This document shows positions 33,525-42,606 of a DNA stretch of 64,000 nt, piece after piece. Made by a program: the position numbers and the translations under genes. The stretch is taken from positions 1 through 64,000 of the forward strand of contig JAEWOE010000001.1 in NCBI GenBank assembly GCA_023460995.1, read 5' to 3'. This DNA comes from Bacillota bacterium (GTDB lineage Bacteria; Bacillota_I; Bacilli_A; RF39; UBA660). Numbering within the stretch: position 1 is the first letter of the stretch; every line of letters starts with the position of its first letter. The notes beneath the pieces were generated by a model, which did not search any database, was not told where the DNA came from, and saw only the letters and a program-made list of their open reading frames with translations.

Positions 33525-34990
33525 TTGTTACTTTTATTAACTTCAAACCAGAAAGTAGTACCTTTATTAATTATAGAATCTACACCATATTTTAATTTAT
33601 GGTTAATTAGTATATTTTCTACTATAGATAGACCTATACCAGTACCAATTTTATCTCGCTTATGAGTTTTATCAACCTTGTAATACTTCTTCCAAATAAG
33701 TTTAATTTCTTCTTTTTTAATTCCTTTACCAGTATCTATTATTTCAATTCTAGCACTACTATTATCATCATCAATAATGTTTATAGTAACTTTTTTATCA
33801 CTACCAGTATAATTTACCGCATTATTAAGTAAATTATATACAACTTGCTCAATACGAAGTTGATCAGCACTTATTAATAATTCTTTATTATAATTAAATA
33901 TAAAAGTATACTGACTATTTTGTTCAAGAATGCGATATCTTCTAAGAACATTCTTGATTAAATCTGTGATATCGAAAGTAGTAATATTTAAACTCTTTGT
34001 TTTAGACTGAAGTACAGACAAATCTAAAATATCATTAACAAGAACATTTAAACGATCAGTTTCTTCAATAATTACGTTTAAGTTTTCTTCTCGCTTTTTT
34101 TTGTCCTTATATGTTAAATCACGAACCATTTCCGCATAAGCTTTTATCATTGTAAGAGGTGTTTTTAAATCATGACTAACATTAGCCATAAGTTCTCTTC
34201 TAAGTTCTTCTGTTTTACTAAGTTCTTTTGTCGTTATGTTTAAAGTATTAACTAAGTTATTTAATTCATCTATATCTTCATCTATATAAAATCTTGTGTC
34301 ATAATCGCCTTTACTCATTTTAGTCGCACTTCTATTAATTTTTTCTATAGGTTTACTTATTCTTTTAGAAATAAAGAAAGCTACTATAAATGAAAGAAGT
34401 AAAACTACAAAAGTAACTATAACAAGTTGATGCTGAAGTATCCCTATTGCTGAATCAAGTGGTTCTAAAGAAGTACTCACAAAGGCATATGTATTAGTAT
34501 TTAGTTTAATTGCTCTTATTAATACTTCATTATCATACCTTGGATTAATAAGTTTATATGTTTCTTCATCAAGTAAACTATTTATAAATGCTTGCTTATA
34601 ATCTTTTACAGTTTGATCAGGAAGACAACCTCTATTAAAAGAAGTTGAATCATATACAATCGCATTATTAGTAATTATTTGGATGCATATACCATTATCT
34701 CTCGCTACTGCATCAATAGTATTATACAAAGTGTTATTTTCATAGGTTGATTTTATTGTAGTAATTGTACTTCCTATCTCTTTTACTTTAGCTCTTTCAT
34801 AAAAACTATTTAGGAATAATATTTGGAATATCCAAAGAAAAAGTAAAATCAAAATAGAAAAGATTATTAAATATGACCATATTTTAAATTTTAAACTATT
34901 TGTTTTTACTTTTTTTATTCTATTAAAGATATCTATAATACTATCTTTAATATTATTTATTTTTAACTTCAAATTTGTATCCCATACCAC
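33521..34990 (-). CDS. membrane sensor histidine kinase (OmpR-partner type)
   Basis: A kinase of about 489 residues: a membrane segment near 39-61, an extracytoplasmic sensor of about 110 residues, a second segment near 172-193, a HAMP linker, HisKA with phospho-acceptor His in MANVSHDLKTPLTMIKAYAEM near residue 273, and HATPase_c with NAVNYTG (N box), DTGKGI (G1) and GTGIGLSIVENI (G2). It is the partner of the response regulator just upstream. The start is uncertain: the open frame begins with a GTG 38 bases inside the regulator gene, and a TTG a few codons later is an alternative; no good ribosome site decides it. Confidence 0.92.
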   Translation of the reverse strand: MVWDTNLKLKINNIKDSIIDIFNRIKKVKTNSLKFKIWSYLIIFSILILLFLWIFQILFLNSFYERAKVKEIGSTITTIKSTYENNTLYNTIDAVARDNGICIQIITNNAIVYDSTSFNRGCLPDQTVKDYKQAFINSLLDEETYKLINPRYDNEVLIRAIKLNTNTYAFVSTSLEPLDSAIGILQHQLVIVTFVVLLLSFIVAFFISKRISKPIEKINRSATKMSKGDYDTRFYIDEDIDELNNLVNTLNITTKELSKTEELRRELMANVSHDLKTPLTMIKAYAEMVRDLTYKDKKKREENLNVIIEETDRLNVLVNDILDLSVLQSKTKSLNITTFDITDLIKNVLRRYRILEQNSQYTFIFNYNKELLISADQLRIEQVVYNLLNNAVNYTGSDKKVTINIIDDDNSSARIEIIDTGKGIKKEEIKLIWKKYYKVDKTHKRDKIGTGIGLSIVENILINHKLKYGVDSIINKGTTFWFEVNKSNK

Positions 34991-35615
34991 GAACAGTAGT
35001 TATTAAGTCTCTATATTTTCCTAAATTATTTCTTAATTTTTTAATATGTGTGTCAACAGTACGATCATCACCAAAGAAACTATACCCCCATAATTTACTT
35101 AAAATGGTTTCACGCGATACCGCAATATTTTTATTTTGAACTAAATAGCATAATATTTCGTATTCTTTCGGTGTTAATTTTAATTCTTCATCATCAACAC
35201 TAACAGTATGTCCAGCATAATTAATAACAAGTGTTTCAAATTTAAACTCATCTGATACGGCATTTCTTTTACTTACCGCTTTTATTCTAGCCATTAATTC
35301 TTTTGGACTAAATGGTTTAGTCATATAATCATCTATTCCAAGTTCAAATCCAACTAACTTATCATATTCTTCTTTTCTAGCTGATAAAATGATTACTGGA
35401 ATACTTTTAATCTTTTTAATTTCTTTACAAGCTGAAAATCCATCTAAATTAGGCATCATAACATCTAATACCACTAAATCTATATTATTATTTCTAACCA
35501 TTTCTATAGCTTCTAAGCCATCACTAGCCTCAAAAATATGATATCCTTCGCTTGCTGAATATTCTTTTATAACATTTCTTATTAATGTTTCATCATCAAC
35601 TATTAATATGTTCAT
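34953..35615 (-). CDS. OmpR/PhoB family response regulator
   Basis: A 220-residue regulator: receiver domain with phospho-acceptor Asp in DLVVLDVMMPNLDG near residue 51 and Lys in MTKPFSPKEL near residue 100, then a winged-helix DNA-binding domain (about 125-218) ending SFFGDDRTVDTHIKKLRNNLG and RGMGYKFEV. It overlaps the histidine kinase gene, so the pair is coupled. Targets are not evident; no adjacent divergent operon shows a matching direct repeat that I can point to. Confidence 0.94.
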   Translation of the reverse strand: MNILIVDDETLIRNVIKEYSASEGYHIFEASDGLEAIEMVRNNNIDLVVLDVMMPNLDGFSACKEIKKIKSIPVIILSARKEEYDKLVGFELGIDDYMTKPFSPKELMARIKAVSKRNAVSDEFKFETLVINYAGHTVSVDDEELKLTPKEYEILCYLVQNKNIAVSRETILSKLWGYSFFGDDRTVDTHIKKLRNNLGKYRDLITTVRGMGYKFEVKNK

Positions 35616-35679
35616 CTATATCACCTACTAATTCCTTTTTCCGGTATATTATTACATATATTTGTGTCTTTGCTGTGAA

Positions 35680-37737
35680 TTATTTATTATAATATGAAGT
35701 AATCGTTTCACTAACACTTTTCATAAAATCTTCTTTATATTTATCAATAAAATCTAAATCAGTTTGACTAGTTATATATCCTAATTCTAAAATATAACTT
35801 TCTAGACCTCGATTAGAATTTACATATGGATTAGCATCTTCATCATCTCTACCATCAACATATGCTCCTGCCATATATCCACCAGTTTCTCTTATAATAA
35901 AATAATAATTTGTACTTAAACTTACATCAAATGGTTCAAAGTCTTTCTCATCAGCTTCTTTAGCAAGATTGTTTAAATCTGTTCCATTAAATGTTCTAGT
36001 ATAAATACCTGATTCAACTTTCTTAAATGGATTATATGAATAAGTAAACTCACTTACTTTATCAAGTCCTGAAACTAAACTTCTTGCAAATTCATAATCT
36101 ATATTATTAGAAGTATATAATTCAAAACCATTTTGAACTACATCACTAGCGTTTAAATGAATAGAGATTAACATTTTAGCATTACTTTCATAAGCTTTTG
36201 TTACTCGTCCGTCTTTACCATATTTATCTATCCACTCATCTTTTGCCCTTGTTAAGGCTACTTTAAAACCAGCATCTTCTAAATCTTCTTTTAATAAATT
36301 AGATAGTGCTAATGTATAATCAGTTTCACACTTTTTATTATAACAAGCGCCTGCATCTGAACCACCATGACCTGGGTCGATAATAACATCATAAACTTCA
36401 TCAGTCGATTTACTAATATTAACGGCCATACTATGATATTTTGATTCATCTTTAATAATAAACTTTTTACTTACATTATCATCAGATATACCATAATATG
36501 TTGTATCATCATAATCGGTAGTGTTATCTAAAGCATAATATAAACTTTCTTTATCAGCAACAACCTTAATAAGTAAAATATAATTATCTATTATCATATT
36601 GTCTAATAAAAAGCCTGTATTTAAAGAGTCAGTTATATAAAAATTTACCTTGTTGTTATCAACAGTGTATTTCAAATCATATTCTACATTATTGTCTCTA
36701 CCTATCATAACAAGATTAACATCACTAACGTTATCAGCATCTACATCTAAATTGCCTTTTAAATTCATATGGTTTCCATAAATATATAATTCATTAATTG
36801 TTGCTTTGTTATCTTCTGTTGGAATTAACACTTCATTATGTTTAGGAAAAACCCTTAATAACAGATATCCTCCTAATGCAAGTATTGCTATTAGTAAGAC
36901 AATTTTAATAATACTTAGTAGTGCTTTGAAAAAAGCAAATTTTTTAGTATCTCTTTTTTTTATATCATGAAATTTAAACATGTCTGGGTCTTTATCTTTT
37001 TTCTTTTCTTTAATTATTGTTTTGTTATAAGAATTATTATATAGATTAGCAATATCATTTCTTATTTCTTCTTTTTTAGGTTCTTCTATTTTAGAAGATA
37101 AATCCTTTTCAAGTTTTAACAATTCTCTTTTTTCTTTTGCAAATTTCGAATATTTACAACCACAGTAATCTTGACGATATAAGTCATATTCCTTTGCAAG
37201 TTCAACACTTCTTTTATAACCATTTTTCTTCTTGAAATCAGCATATAGATATTTAGTGCCAAATTCTTTTTCTAATTCTTCACCAATTTCATTTAATTTA
37301 TTACTATTTTTATAAGGGCTAACCGATAAAGTAGTTGTAAAATAATCAAAATCGTGTTCTTTTGCATATTTAGCAGCAGCTTCCATACGAAGTCTATAAC
37401 AAATAAAACATCTATTACTTCCTTCAGCATCATTTTCGTGTCCTTTTATTATACTTTCAAATTCTGTATTATCATAATGTTCTATAACACAATTAACTGG
37501 ATTTTTTGTTTTAAAAGTGCTAAGAAACTTTTTCATTTCATTAGCTCTTCTATCAAATTCTTCATATGGTTCTATGTTAGGATTGTAGTAATATATTGTA
37601 ATTTCAAAGTAATTAGCTAGGTATTCTATACAGTAACTAGAACATGGTGCGCAGCAAGCATGTAGTAGTAACTTAGGAGTATCTTCTTTCTCAGATACTT
37701 TTTCTAGCATTTCATCTAGTCTTTTTTGATAATTCAT
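35680..37737 (-). CDS. fusion of QueH epoxyqueuosine reductase to a membrane-anchored N-acetylmuramoyl-L-alanine amidase
   Basis: One open frame of 685 residues with two complete enzymes. Residues 1-205 match QueH, which makes queuosine in tRNA: HACCAPC (26-32), CFIC (110-113) and YCGC (191-194) provide the Fe-S and catalytic cysteines, and GYKRSVELAKEYDLYRQDYCG is typical. A charged linker (205-268) and one membrane segment (269-295) follow. Residues 305-430 form an uncharacterised beta-rich domain. Residues 449-684 are an Amidase_3 domain with zinc ligands H457 (IDPGHGGSDAG), E471 and H527 (SIHLNAS), and a catalytic Glu in LELGY near the end. By topology QueH is cytoplasmic and the amidase outside. 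No internal start with a good ribosome site is evident at the junction. Confidence 0.9.
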   Translation of the reverse strand: MNYQKRLDEMLEKVSEKEDTPKLLLHACCAPCSSYCIEYLANYFEITIYYYNPNIEPYEEFDRRANEMKKFLSTFKTKNPVNCVIEHYDNTEFESIIKGHENDAEGSNRCFICYRLRMEAAAKYAKEHDFDYFTTTLSVSPYKNSNKLNEIGEELEKEFGTKYLYADFKKKNGYKRSVELAKEYDLYRQDYCGCKYSKFAKEKRELLKLEKDLSSKIEEPKKEEIRNDIANLYNNSYNKTIIKEKKKDKDPDMFKFHDIKKRDTKKFAFFKALLSIIKIVLLIAILALGGYLLLRVFPKHNEVLIPTEDNKATINELYIYGNHMNLKGNLDVDADNVSDVNLVMIGRDNNVEYDLKYTVDNNKVNFYITDSLNTGFLLDNMIIDNYILLIKVVADKESLYYALDNTTDYDDTTYYGISDDNVSKKFIIKDESKYHSMAVNISKSTDEVYDVIIDPGHGGSDAGACYNKKCETDYTLALSNLLKEDLEDAGFKVALTRAKDEWIDKYGKDGRVTKAYESNAKMLISIHLNASDVVQNGFELYTSNNIDYEFARSLVSGLDKVSEFTYSYNPFKKVESGIYTRTFNGTDLNNLAKEADEKDFEPFDVSLSTNYYFIIRETGGYMAGAYVDGRDDEDANPYVNSNRGLESYILELGYITSQTDLDFIDKYKEDFMKSVSETITSYYNK

Positions 37738-37764
37738 GTTAATCCCCTTTCAAAAAAGAAAAAA

Positions 37765-38688
37765 TTACTTGTTTATAAATAATTTTTTTATATTCTTTCT
37801 AGGCATAAGAATACTAAAATCTTTAACTATCTCTATTTTATAAGTAGTAGTTTCATCATCTAATCTTTCTCCATCAATGCACCAAGCATTTTCAGGCACC
37901 TCATTAAATTTAATTTCAAGTTCATTAAGTCTGTAAAATTCAAAACCTTTGGCTTCAGTTATATTAGATGTAGCTATCATGTATAAAGATTTAACTATAT
38001 CAGCTTTCTTTGTCAAGTTGCAAAGAATTACTTCAAACTGATCATCATCAAGTTTAACATCTTTATAAAAGTTATTTATACCCGCTATTCTATTAGCATT
38101 AGAAATAAGCATAAAAGAATATTGCCCACTATAAACCTTATCACCTATTTTATAAGTTAAGTCATATAATTCGGTTGGGTTAACAAAACTTTTTAAACCC
38201 TCTATAATATACGCAAAATGACCATACCTACTTTTTAAATTACGTGGAGTTTCATAAGGAACATTCATAAACTTACCAAAACCGGCTACATAAACAAATG
38301 GTCTCTTGTTGATAGTACAAATATCAATTTTTTTTACAGTTCCTTCTAAAACTAACTTAAAGTTTTCTAAAACGTCACTACCATACCCAAACATAGCTCC
38401 AATATCATTAGTAGTACCAAGTGGGATATGGGCAAGAAGTAATGGTTCTTTTCTTTTTAAATTACCAGTAACTACTTCATTAAATGTACCATCTCCACCA
38501 ACAGAAACAACTAAATCTACATTACTATCAAGGTATCTTATTATTTCAGTAGCGTGCTTAGAACGCGCTGTAAAATATATAACCGTTTCATAATCATGTT
38601 TTTTTAATAATTCTTGATAATCTAATATATAATCTTCGGATAAATCCTTACCACTATTAGGATTAATAATTAATACACACTTTTTCAA
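37765..38688 (-). CDS. diacylglycerol kinase-type lipid kinase (DagK/YegS family)
   Basis: A 307-residue soluble kinase. The catalytic signature VSVGGDGTFNEVVTG lies near residue 61, preceded by INPNSGK at the start and followed by IPLGTTNDIGAMFG. It likely phosphorylates diacylglycerol for phosphatidic acid recycling, or a related lipid. The C-terminal half has the family's beta sandwich, ending in DGERLDDETTTYKIEI. It lies 27 bases upstream of the QueH-amidase gene on the same strand and is probably transcribed with it. Confidence 0.92.
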   Translation of the reverse strand: MKKCVLIINPNSGKDLSEDYILDYQELLKKHDYETVIYFTARSKHATEIIRYLDSNVDLVVSVGGDGTFNEVVTGNLKRKEPLLLAHIPLGTTNDIGAMFGYGSDVLENFKLVLEGTVKKIDICTINKRPFVYVAGFGKFMNVPYETPRNLKSRYGHFAYIIEGLKSFVNPTELYDLTYKIGDKVYSGQYSFMLISNANRIAGINNFYKDVKLDDDQFEVILCNLTKKADIVKSLYMIATSNITEAKGFEFYRLNELEIKFNEVPENAWCIDGERLDDETTTYKIEIVKDFSILMPRKNIKKLFINK

Positions 38689-38757
38689 GATTCCACCCTC
38701 TTTAATTTCTAAAAGTATTATATCATATATTTGAAAAAAAGTGGTGATTTTGTCATG

Positions 38758-38782
38758 AAAAAAAGCAGACTAAGCTGCTTTT
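38758..38782 (-). terminator. intrinsic terminator
   Basis: Eight-base stem AAAAGCAG / CTGCTTTT on the minus strand with a T tract. It overlaps the end of the following minus-strand gene. Confidence 0.8.
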
Positions 38783-39828
38783 ATAACTTTTGTAAGTTCA
38801 TGATTATTTTCTTGAATAAAATCTGTATTTTCACTAACAACCTTGTTTTGAATACCAATTAATCTTTCAATTTCTAGTTTCTTTTTATTAATGCAATCAA
38901 TAATCTTTTGTTCTGTTCTAATACCATTTAAATCATAATTTTCACATATTGATTTACTTTTTTTATTAACAATTGCGCCACCATCATAGTCAATTCCAGC
39001 TAAATCAAGTTTTCTATCAAGCCATTCAAAAGTTTCGTTTCTTATACCAAATCTTTTTAAAATTTCATATTCTTCAGATAACTTTAAATCCATTGGAAAC
39101 ATACCAATTTGCTCACAATATAATATTTCTTGAAGTCTGTATACAATTTCACCAATATCAGAAAGTACATTTTTACTTTCTCTATGACTAATCTTAATAT
39201 TATCTTTATTAATATTTCTAGCACAACGATTTAAATAATTATTATAATCATCTTCAGAGAAGAAAGCTATTCCTGGGTCATTCCAATTTTTCTTTTTCTC
39301 TTTTAAATCAATAGTTTTATCATAAATAAAACTATTTGGTATTTTAAAAATATGGTTAGATAGTTTAGTTAACATAGTACCATCTATAATACATTTATTA
39401 CTATCTTCAGGTAAAAATGTTTCTTTCAAAATTCTATATAATACTGATGGATAAACAACTTCTAATTTTAATTTGCCTTTTTTTATTCCATCAATAGGCA
39501 TAAACATCATTTTCTCTTCATCTGATAAGAACTCCCATTCTTTTGCAGTTCCACCTAATGATTTAAAGTATTCTTCACTTTCTTTTTCTTTTTTAGTTTC
39601 ATGTAGGCCATTTTCTATTACAGTACATATATCACTCATAGAATCATACTTGCCATAACTAAGAGGTCTTAATCCTAAAAAAGTTGTTTCTATAATATCA
39701 TTTTCTGTTTTTGTATATCTTTCATTTAATTGGTCTAAAAATTTACATAGTTTTTGGTCATCAAAAGAAATATTATATAATACGATATTATTATCTTTTT
39801 TAATACTTAATAACTTATTAACTATCAT
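38770..39828 (-). CDS. uncharacterised 352-residue protein
   Basis: A soluble, charged protein with no signal peptide, membrane segment or motif I recognise. It has an early LNERYTKTENDIIETTFLGLRPLSYGKYDSMSDI stretch, a central LSDEEKMMFMP and a C-terminal coiled-coil-like region (about residues 300-345). The start is ATG 39828, with GGGAGG eight bases upstream; a TTG six bases earlier lies in the spacer. Together with 39973-40716 and the genes at 42607-46681 it belongs to a set of lineage-specific unknown proteins here. No function is proposed. Confidence 0.75.
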   Translation of the reverse strand: MIVNKLLSIKKDNNIVLYNISFDDQKLCKFLDQLNERYTKTENDIIETTFLGLRPLSYGKYDSMSDICTVIENGLHETKKEKESEEYFKSLGGTAKEWEFLSDEEKMMFMPIDGIKKGKLKLEVVYPSVLYRILKETFLPEDSNKCIIDGTMLTKLSNHIFKIPNSFIYDKTIDLKEKKKNWNDPGIAFFSEDDYNNYLNRCARNINKDNIKISHRESKNVLSDIGEIVYRLQEILYCEQIGMFPMDLKLSEEYEILKRFGIRNETFEWLDRKLDLAGIDYDGGAIVNKKSKSICENYDLNGIRTEQKIIDCINKKKLEIERLIGIQNKVVSENTDFIQENNHELTKVIKAA

Positions 39829-39972
39829 TTTCAAAACCTCCCTACAAATTTAGATTACATTATTATAGCATAACTTAGTAATTTTGCAAGTTCATATAGG
39901 GATTTATACTATATTACCTTATATTTATTACTTATAGCCCCTATAATAAATAGAACGGGAGGAATATCATAT

Positions 39973-40716
39973 TTATATCCTTTTTATAAATTGTGTAGGT
40001 TTTTCATAATCTTGATAAACCTTTATATGATCAACTAATTCTAAACTAGAATCTTTATACGGGTTATTTAAAAAAGGGAAGTCTTTATTATAATAATTAT
40101 CTAAGGTAAGTGCCACTTGTTTAATTATTTCTAATTTTTTTATACTCTTAGATGTCGTTATGTCATTAGCATATTCATCTAAGATACTTGTACCATTACT
40201 TATATCTATTTTTAAACCACCAGTATTACACTCATTTTTTGTATCTCTAAGAACATAAATATCTTGGGCAAAATCTGTTTCTATCTCAAATCTTGATAAA
40301 TCGTACTTATTCCAAAAACTAATTGAAAATTCTTTTTTAAGTGAGTTAACTAATACTGCATACAAATACTCATTATAATAGTTAGCAGATATTTGGAAAC
40401 CAAAGATATATGTAAAAAGGTCTTCCTTTGTTTTTGGACCTGGTTGCGAGAAATATTCAATAAATTTTTTATTAACATATTCCATATCTTTTAATTCTTC
40501 TAGAACTAACTCATGAATTTTGGCATATTTCTTAATTGCATGACTATTTGTATTATCAAACATCTTTACATGTTCATAACATTGATCCATTAAACTAAGA
40601 GTTATTTTATGCATTAACTTACTAACTTTTGTTATATCAACATCAGCATATTTTAATAGAAGTAATTTGTTTTTATGGTCTTTAATACATTTTAATGTAA
40701 TATATTCACTGTGCAT
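39973..40716 (-). CDS. uncharacterised 247-residue protein
   Basis: A soluble, mostly helical protein without recognisable motifs or signal peptide. The region LMHKITLSLMDQCYEHVKMF followed by IHELVLEELKDMEYVNKKFIEYF suggests a helical bundle. A GAAGGGCGTGAT site precedes ATG 40716. It lies upstream of the 352-residue unknown gene on the same strand, with a 144-base gap, and divergent from fhs. No function is proposed. Confidence 0.72.
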   Translation of the reverse strand: MHSEYITLKCIKDHKNKLLLLKYADVDITKVSKLMHKITLSLMDQCYEHVKMFDNTNSHAIKKYAKIHELVLEELKDMEYVNKKFIEYFSQPGPKTKEDLFTYIFGFQISANYYNEYLYAVLVNSLKKEFSISFWNKYDLSRFEIETDFAQDIYVLRDTKNECNTGGLKIDISNGTSILDEYANDITTSKSIKKLEIIKQVALTLDNYYNKDFPFLNNPYKDSSLELVDHIKVYQDYEKPTQFIKRI

Positions 40717-40901
40717 CTTATCACGCCCTTCTATATAATATATAATAGATTATCAAATAAAGAGAACTATTTTTTTATTATACTAATCTTCTTATCAATT
40801 TTTAATTAAAATTAATGTTTATTAACTCTATAATTATTAAAAACGTACCTTCTTGTTGTTTTTAATATAGTTTTTGTATATAATTATTTTGAGGTGATAA
40901 T

Positions 40902-42521
40902 ATGACAGATTTAGAAATCACACATATTACAAAATTACAAAATATAAAGGATGTAGCTTTAAAACTAAACCTAAATGATGAAGATTTAGAATACTACGGA
41001 AAATATAAAGCCAAGATAAGTAAAAAAGCCAGTGAAAAAAAGGGAAAACTTATTCTAGTTACTAGTATTAACCCTACTCCATATGGTGAAGGAAAAACAA
41101 CAATTAGTATTGGGATTCATGATGCTTTATGTAAATTAGGTTTTAATAGTTTAGCTGTCCTACGTGAACCGTCTTTAGGACCTGTTTTTGGTATTAAAGG
41201 AGGCGCAACTGGTGGTGGTTATGCTCAAGCAGTTCCTTCTGAAGATATCAATTTACATTTTACAGGTGACTTTCATGCGATAACTAGTAGTAATAATTTA
41301 CTATGTGCCATGATTGACAATCATATTTTTCAAGGTAATGATTTAAATATTGACCCAGATAGTATTTTATTTAATAGATGTATTGATATGAACGATAGAG
41401 CTTTAAGAAATGTTAAATTAGATAATAGAAGTGAAAGTTTTAATATAACAGCAGCTAGTGAAATAATGGCTATCTTTTGTTTAGCAACTTCTCTAGCAGA
41501 TTTAAAATCAAGACTTGGTAATATTTTAATTGGTTACACATATGATAAAAAGCCTGTATTTGCTAAAGAATTAGGTTGTGTGGATGCCATGGCAATACTG
41601 CTTAAAGATGCTTTAAAGCCTAATTTAGTTCAAACACTTGAAAACAATCCAGTTATTATTCATGGTGGACCTTTCGCTAATATAGCACATGGTTGCAATA
41701 GTGTTATCGCAACTAAATTAGGTTTGTCTCTAGCAGATTATGTTGTTACTGAGGCAGGTTTTGGAGCTGACTTAGGTGCCGAAAAGTTTTTTGACATAAA
41801 ATGTAGAAATGGTTTTGTACCAAACTGTGTAGTCATTAATTTTACAATTAAAGCCATTAAATATAACGGATACTGTCCTAAGGAAGAAATAACTAATCCT
41901 AATTTAGATTACATCAAGAAAGGTATTATTAATTTAAAAACTCATGTAGAAAATGTTAAGAAATATACTAGTAACATAGTTGTATGCTTAAATAAATTTA
42001 ATACAGATACTGAGGAAGAAATTGCATACGTTAAAGAGTATGTTGAAAGTATGAATATGGCTTTTGATATATGTGATTCATTCGCTCATGGTGGTGAAGG
42101 TTCTTGCAATCTTGCTAAAAAAATAGTTGATGTTTGTAATAAAAATGAAGATTTTAATTTCTTATATGATCTAAATGAAAGAATAGAAGATAAAATAACT
42201 AAGATTTGTACTGAAATATATAGAGCAAATAATGTGATTTTTACTGATAATGCTAAACAAATAATTAAAGATATAAATAATCTTGGTTACGGTAATTATC
42301 CAATATGTATTGCTAAAACGCAGTACTCACTTAGTAATGATGCGAGTATGTTAGGATTCCCTACCCCATATACAGTAACAGTAGATAAACTAAAATGTCA
42401 GTCAGGAGCTGGTTTTATAGTTGTATATTTGGGAAATATTATGACAATGCCTGGTTTGTCTAAACAGCCAGCTGCTATTAATATGTATATTGATGAAACC
42501 GAGATAAAAGGAATATTTTAG
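40902..42521 (+). CDS. fhs: formate-tetrahydrofolate ligase
   Basis: A 539-residue ligase making 10-formyl-tetrahydrofolate from formate and ATP, for one-carbon metabolism. The P-loop NPTPYGEGKTTISIG lies near residue 58; REPSLGPVFGIKGGATGGGYAQAVPSEDINLHFTGD follows, and EAGFGADLGAEKFFDIKCR near residue 290 is diagnostic. The protein is about 17 residues shorter than typical, and the usual VRALKMHGG is here IKAIKYNGY, so this is a divergent member. TATAAT at 40881-40886 and GAGGTGAT precede the start. It is single and divergent from the unknown gene upstream. Confidence 0.95.
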   Translation: MTDLEITHITKLQNIKDVALKLNLNDEDLEYYGKYKAKISKKASEKKGKLILVTSINPTPYGEGKTTISIGIHDALCKLGFNSLAVLREPSLGPVFGIKGGATGGGYAQAVPSEDINLHFTGDFHAITSSNNLLCAMIDNHIFQGNDLNIDPDSILFNRCIDMNDRALRNVKLDNRSESFNITAASEIMAIFCLATSLADLKSRLGNILIGYTYDKKPVFAKELGCVDAMAILLKDALKPNLVQTLENNPVIIHGGPFANIAHGCNSVIATKLGLSLADYVVTEAGFGADLGAEKFFDIKCRNGFVPNCVVINFTIKAIKYNGYCPKEEITNPNLDYIKKGIINLKTHVENVKKYTSNIVVCLNKFNTDTEEEIAYVKEYVESMNMAFDICDSFAHGGEGSCNLAKKIVDVCNKNEDFNFLYDLNERIEDKITKICTEIYRANNVIFTDNAKQIIKDINNLGYGNYPICIAKTQYSLSNDASMLGFPTPYTVTVDKLKCQSGAGFIVVYLGNIMTMPGLSKQPAAINMYIDETEIKGIF

Positions 42522-42575
42522 TATTCCTTTTTTGTATATATGTGTAAAGTAGTTTTGCATTTATATGTACACATT

Positions 42576-42584
42576 TGTTATAAT
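42576..42584 (+). promoter_or_regulatory. extended -10 promoter (TGTTATAAT)
   Basis: TGT plus TATAAT at 42579-42584, 22 bases before the ATG at 42607. Confidence 0.55.
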
Positions 42585-42606
42585 GAATAATAGAGGTGGC
42601 ATATAT

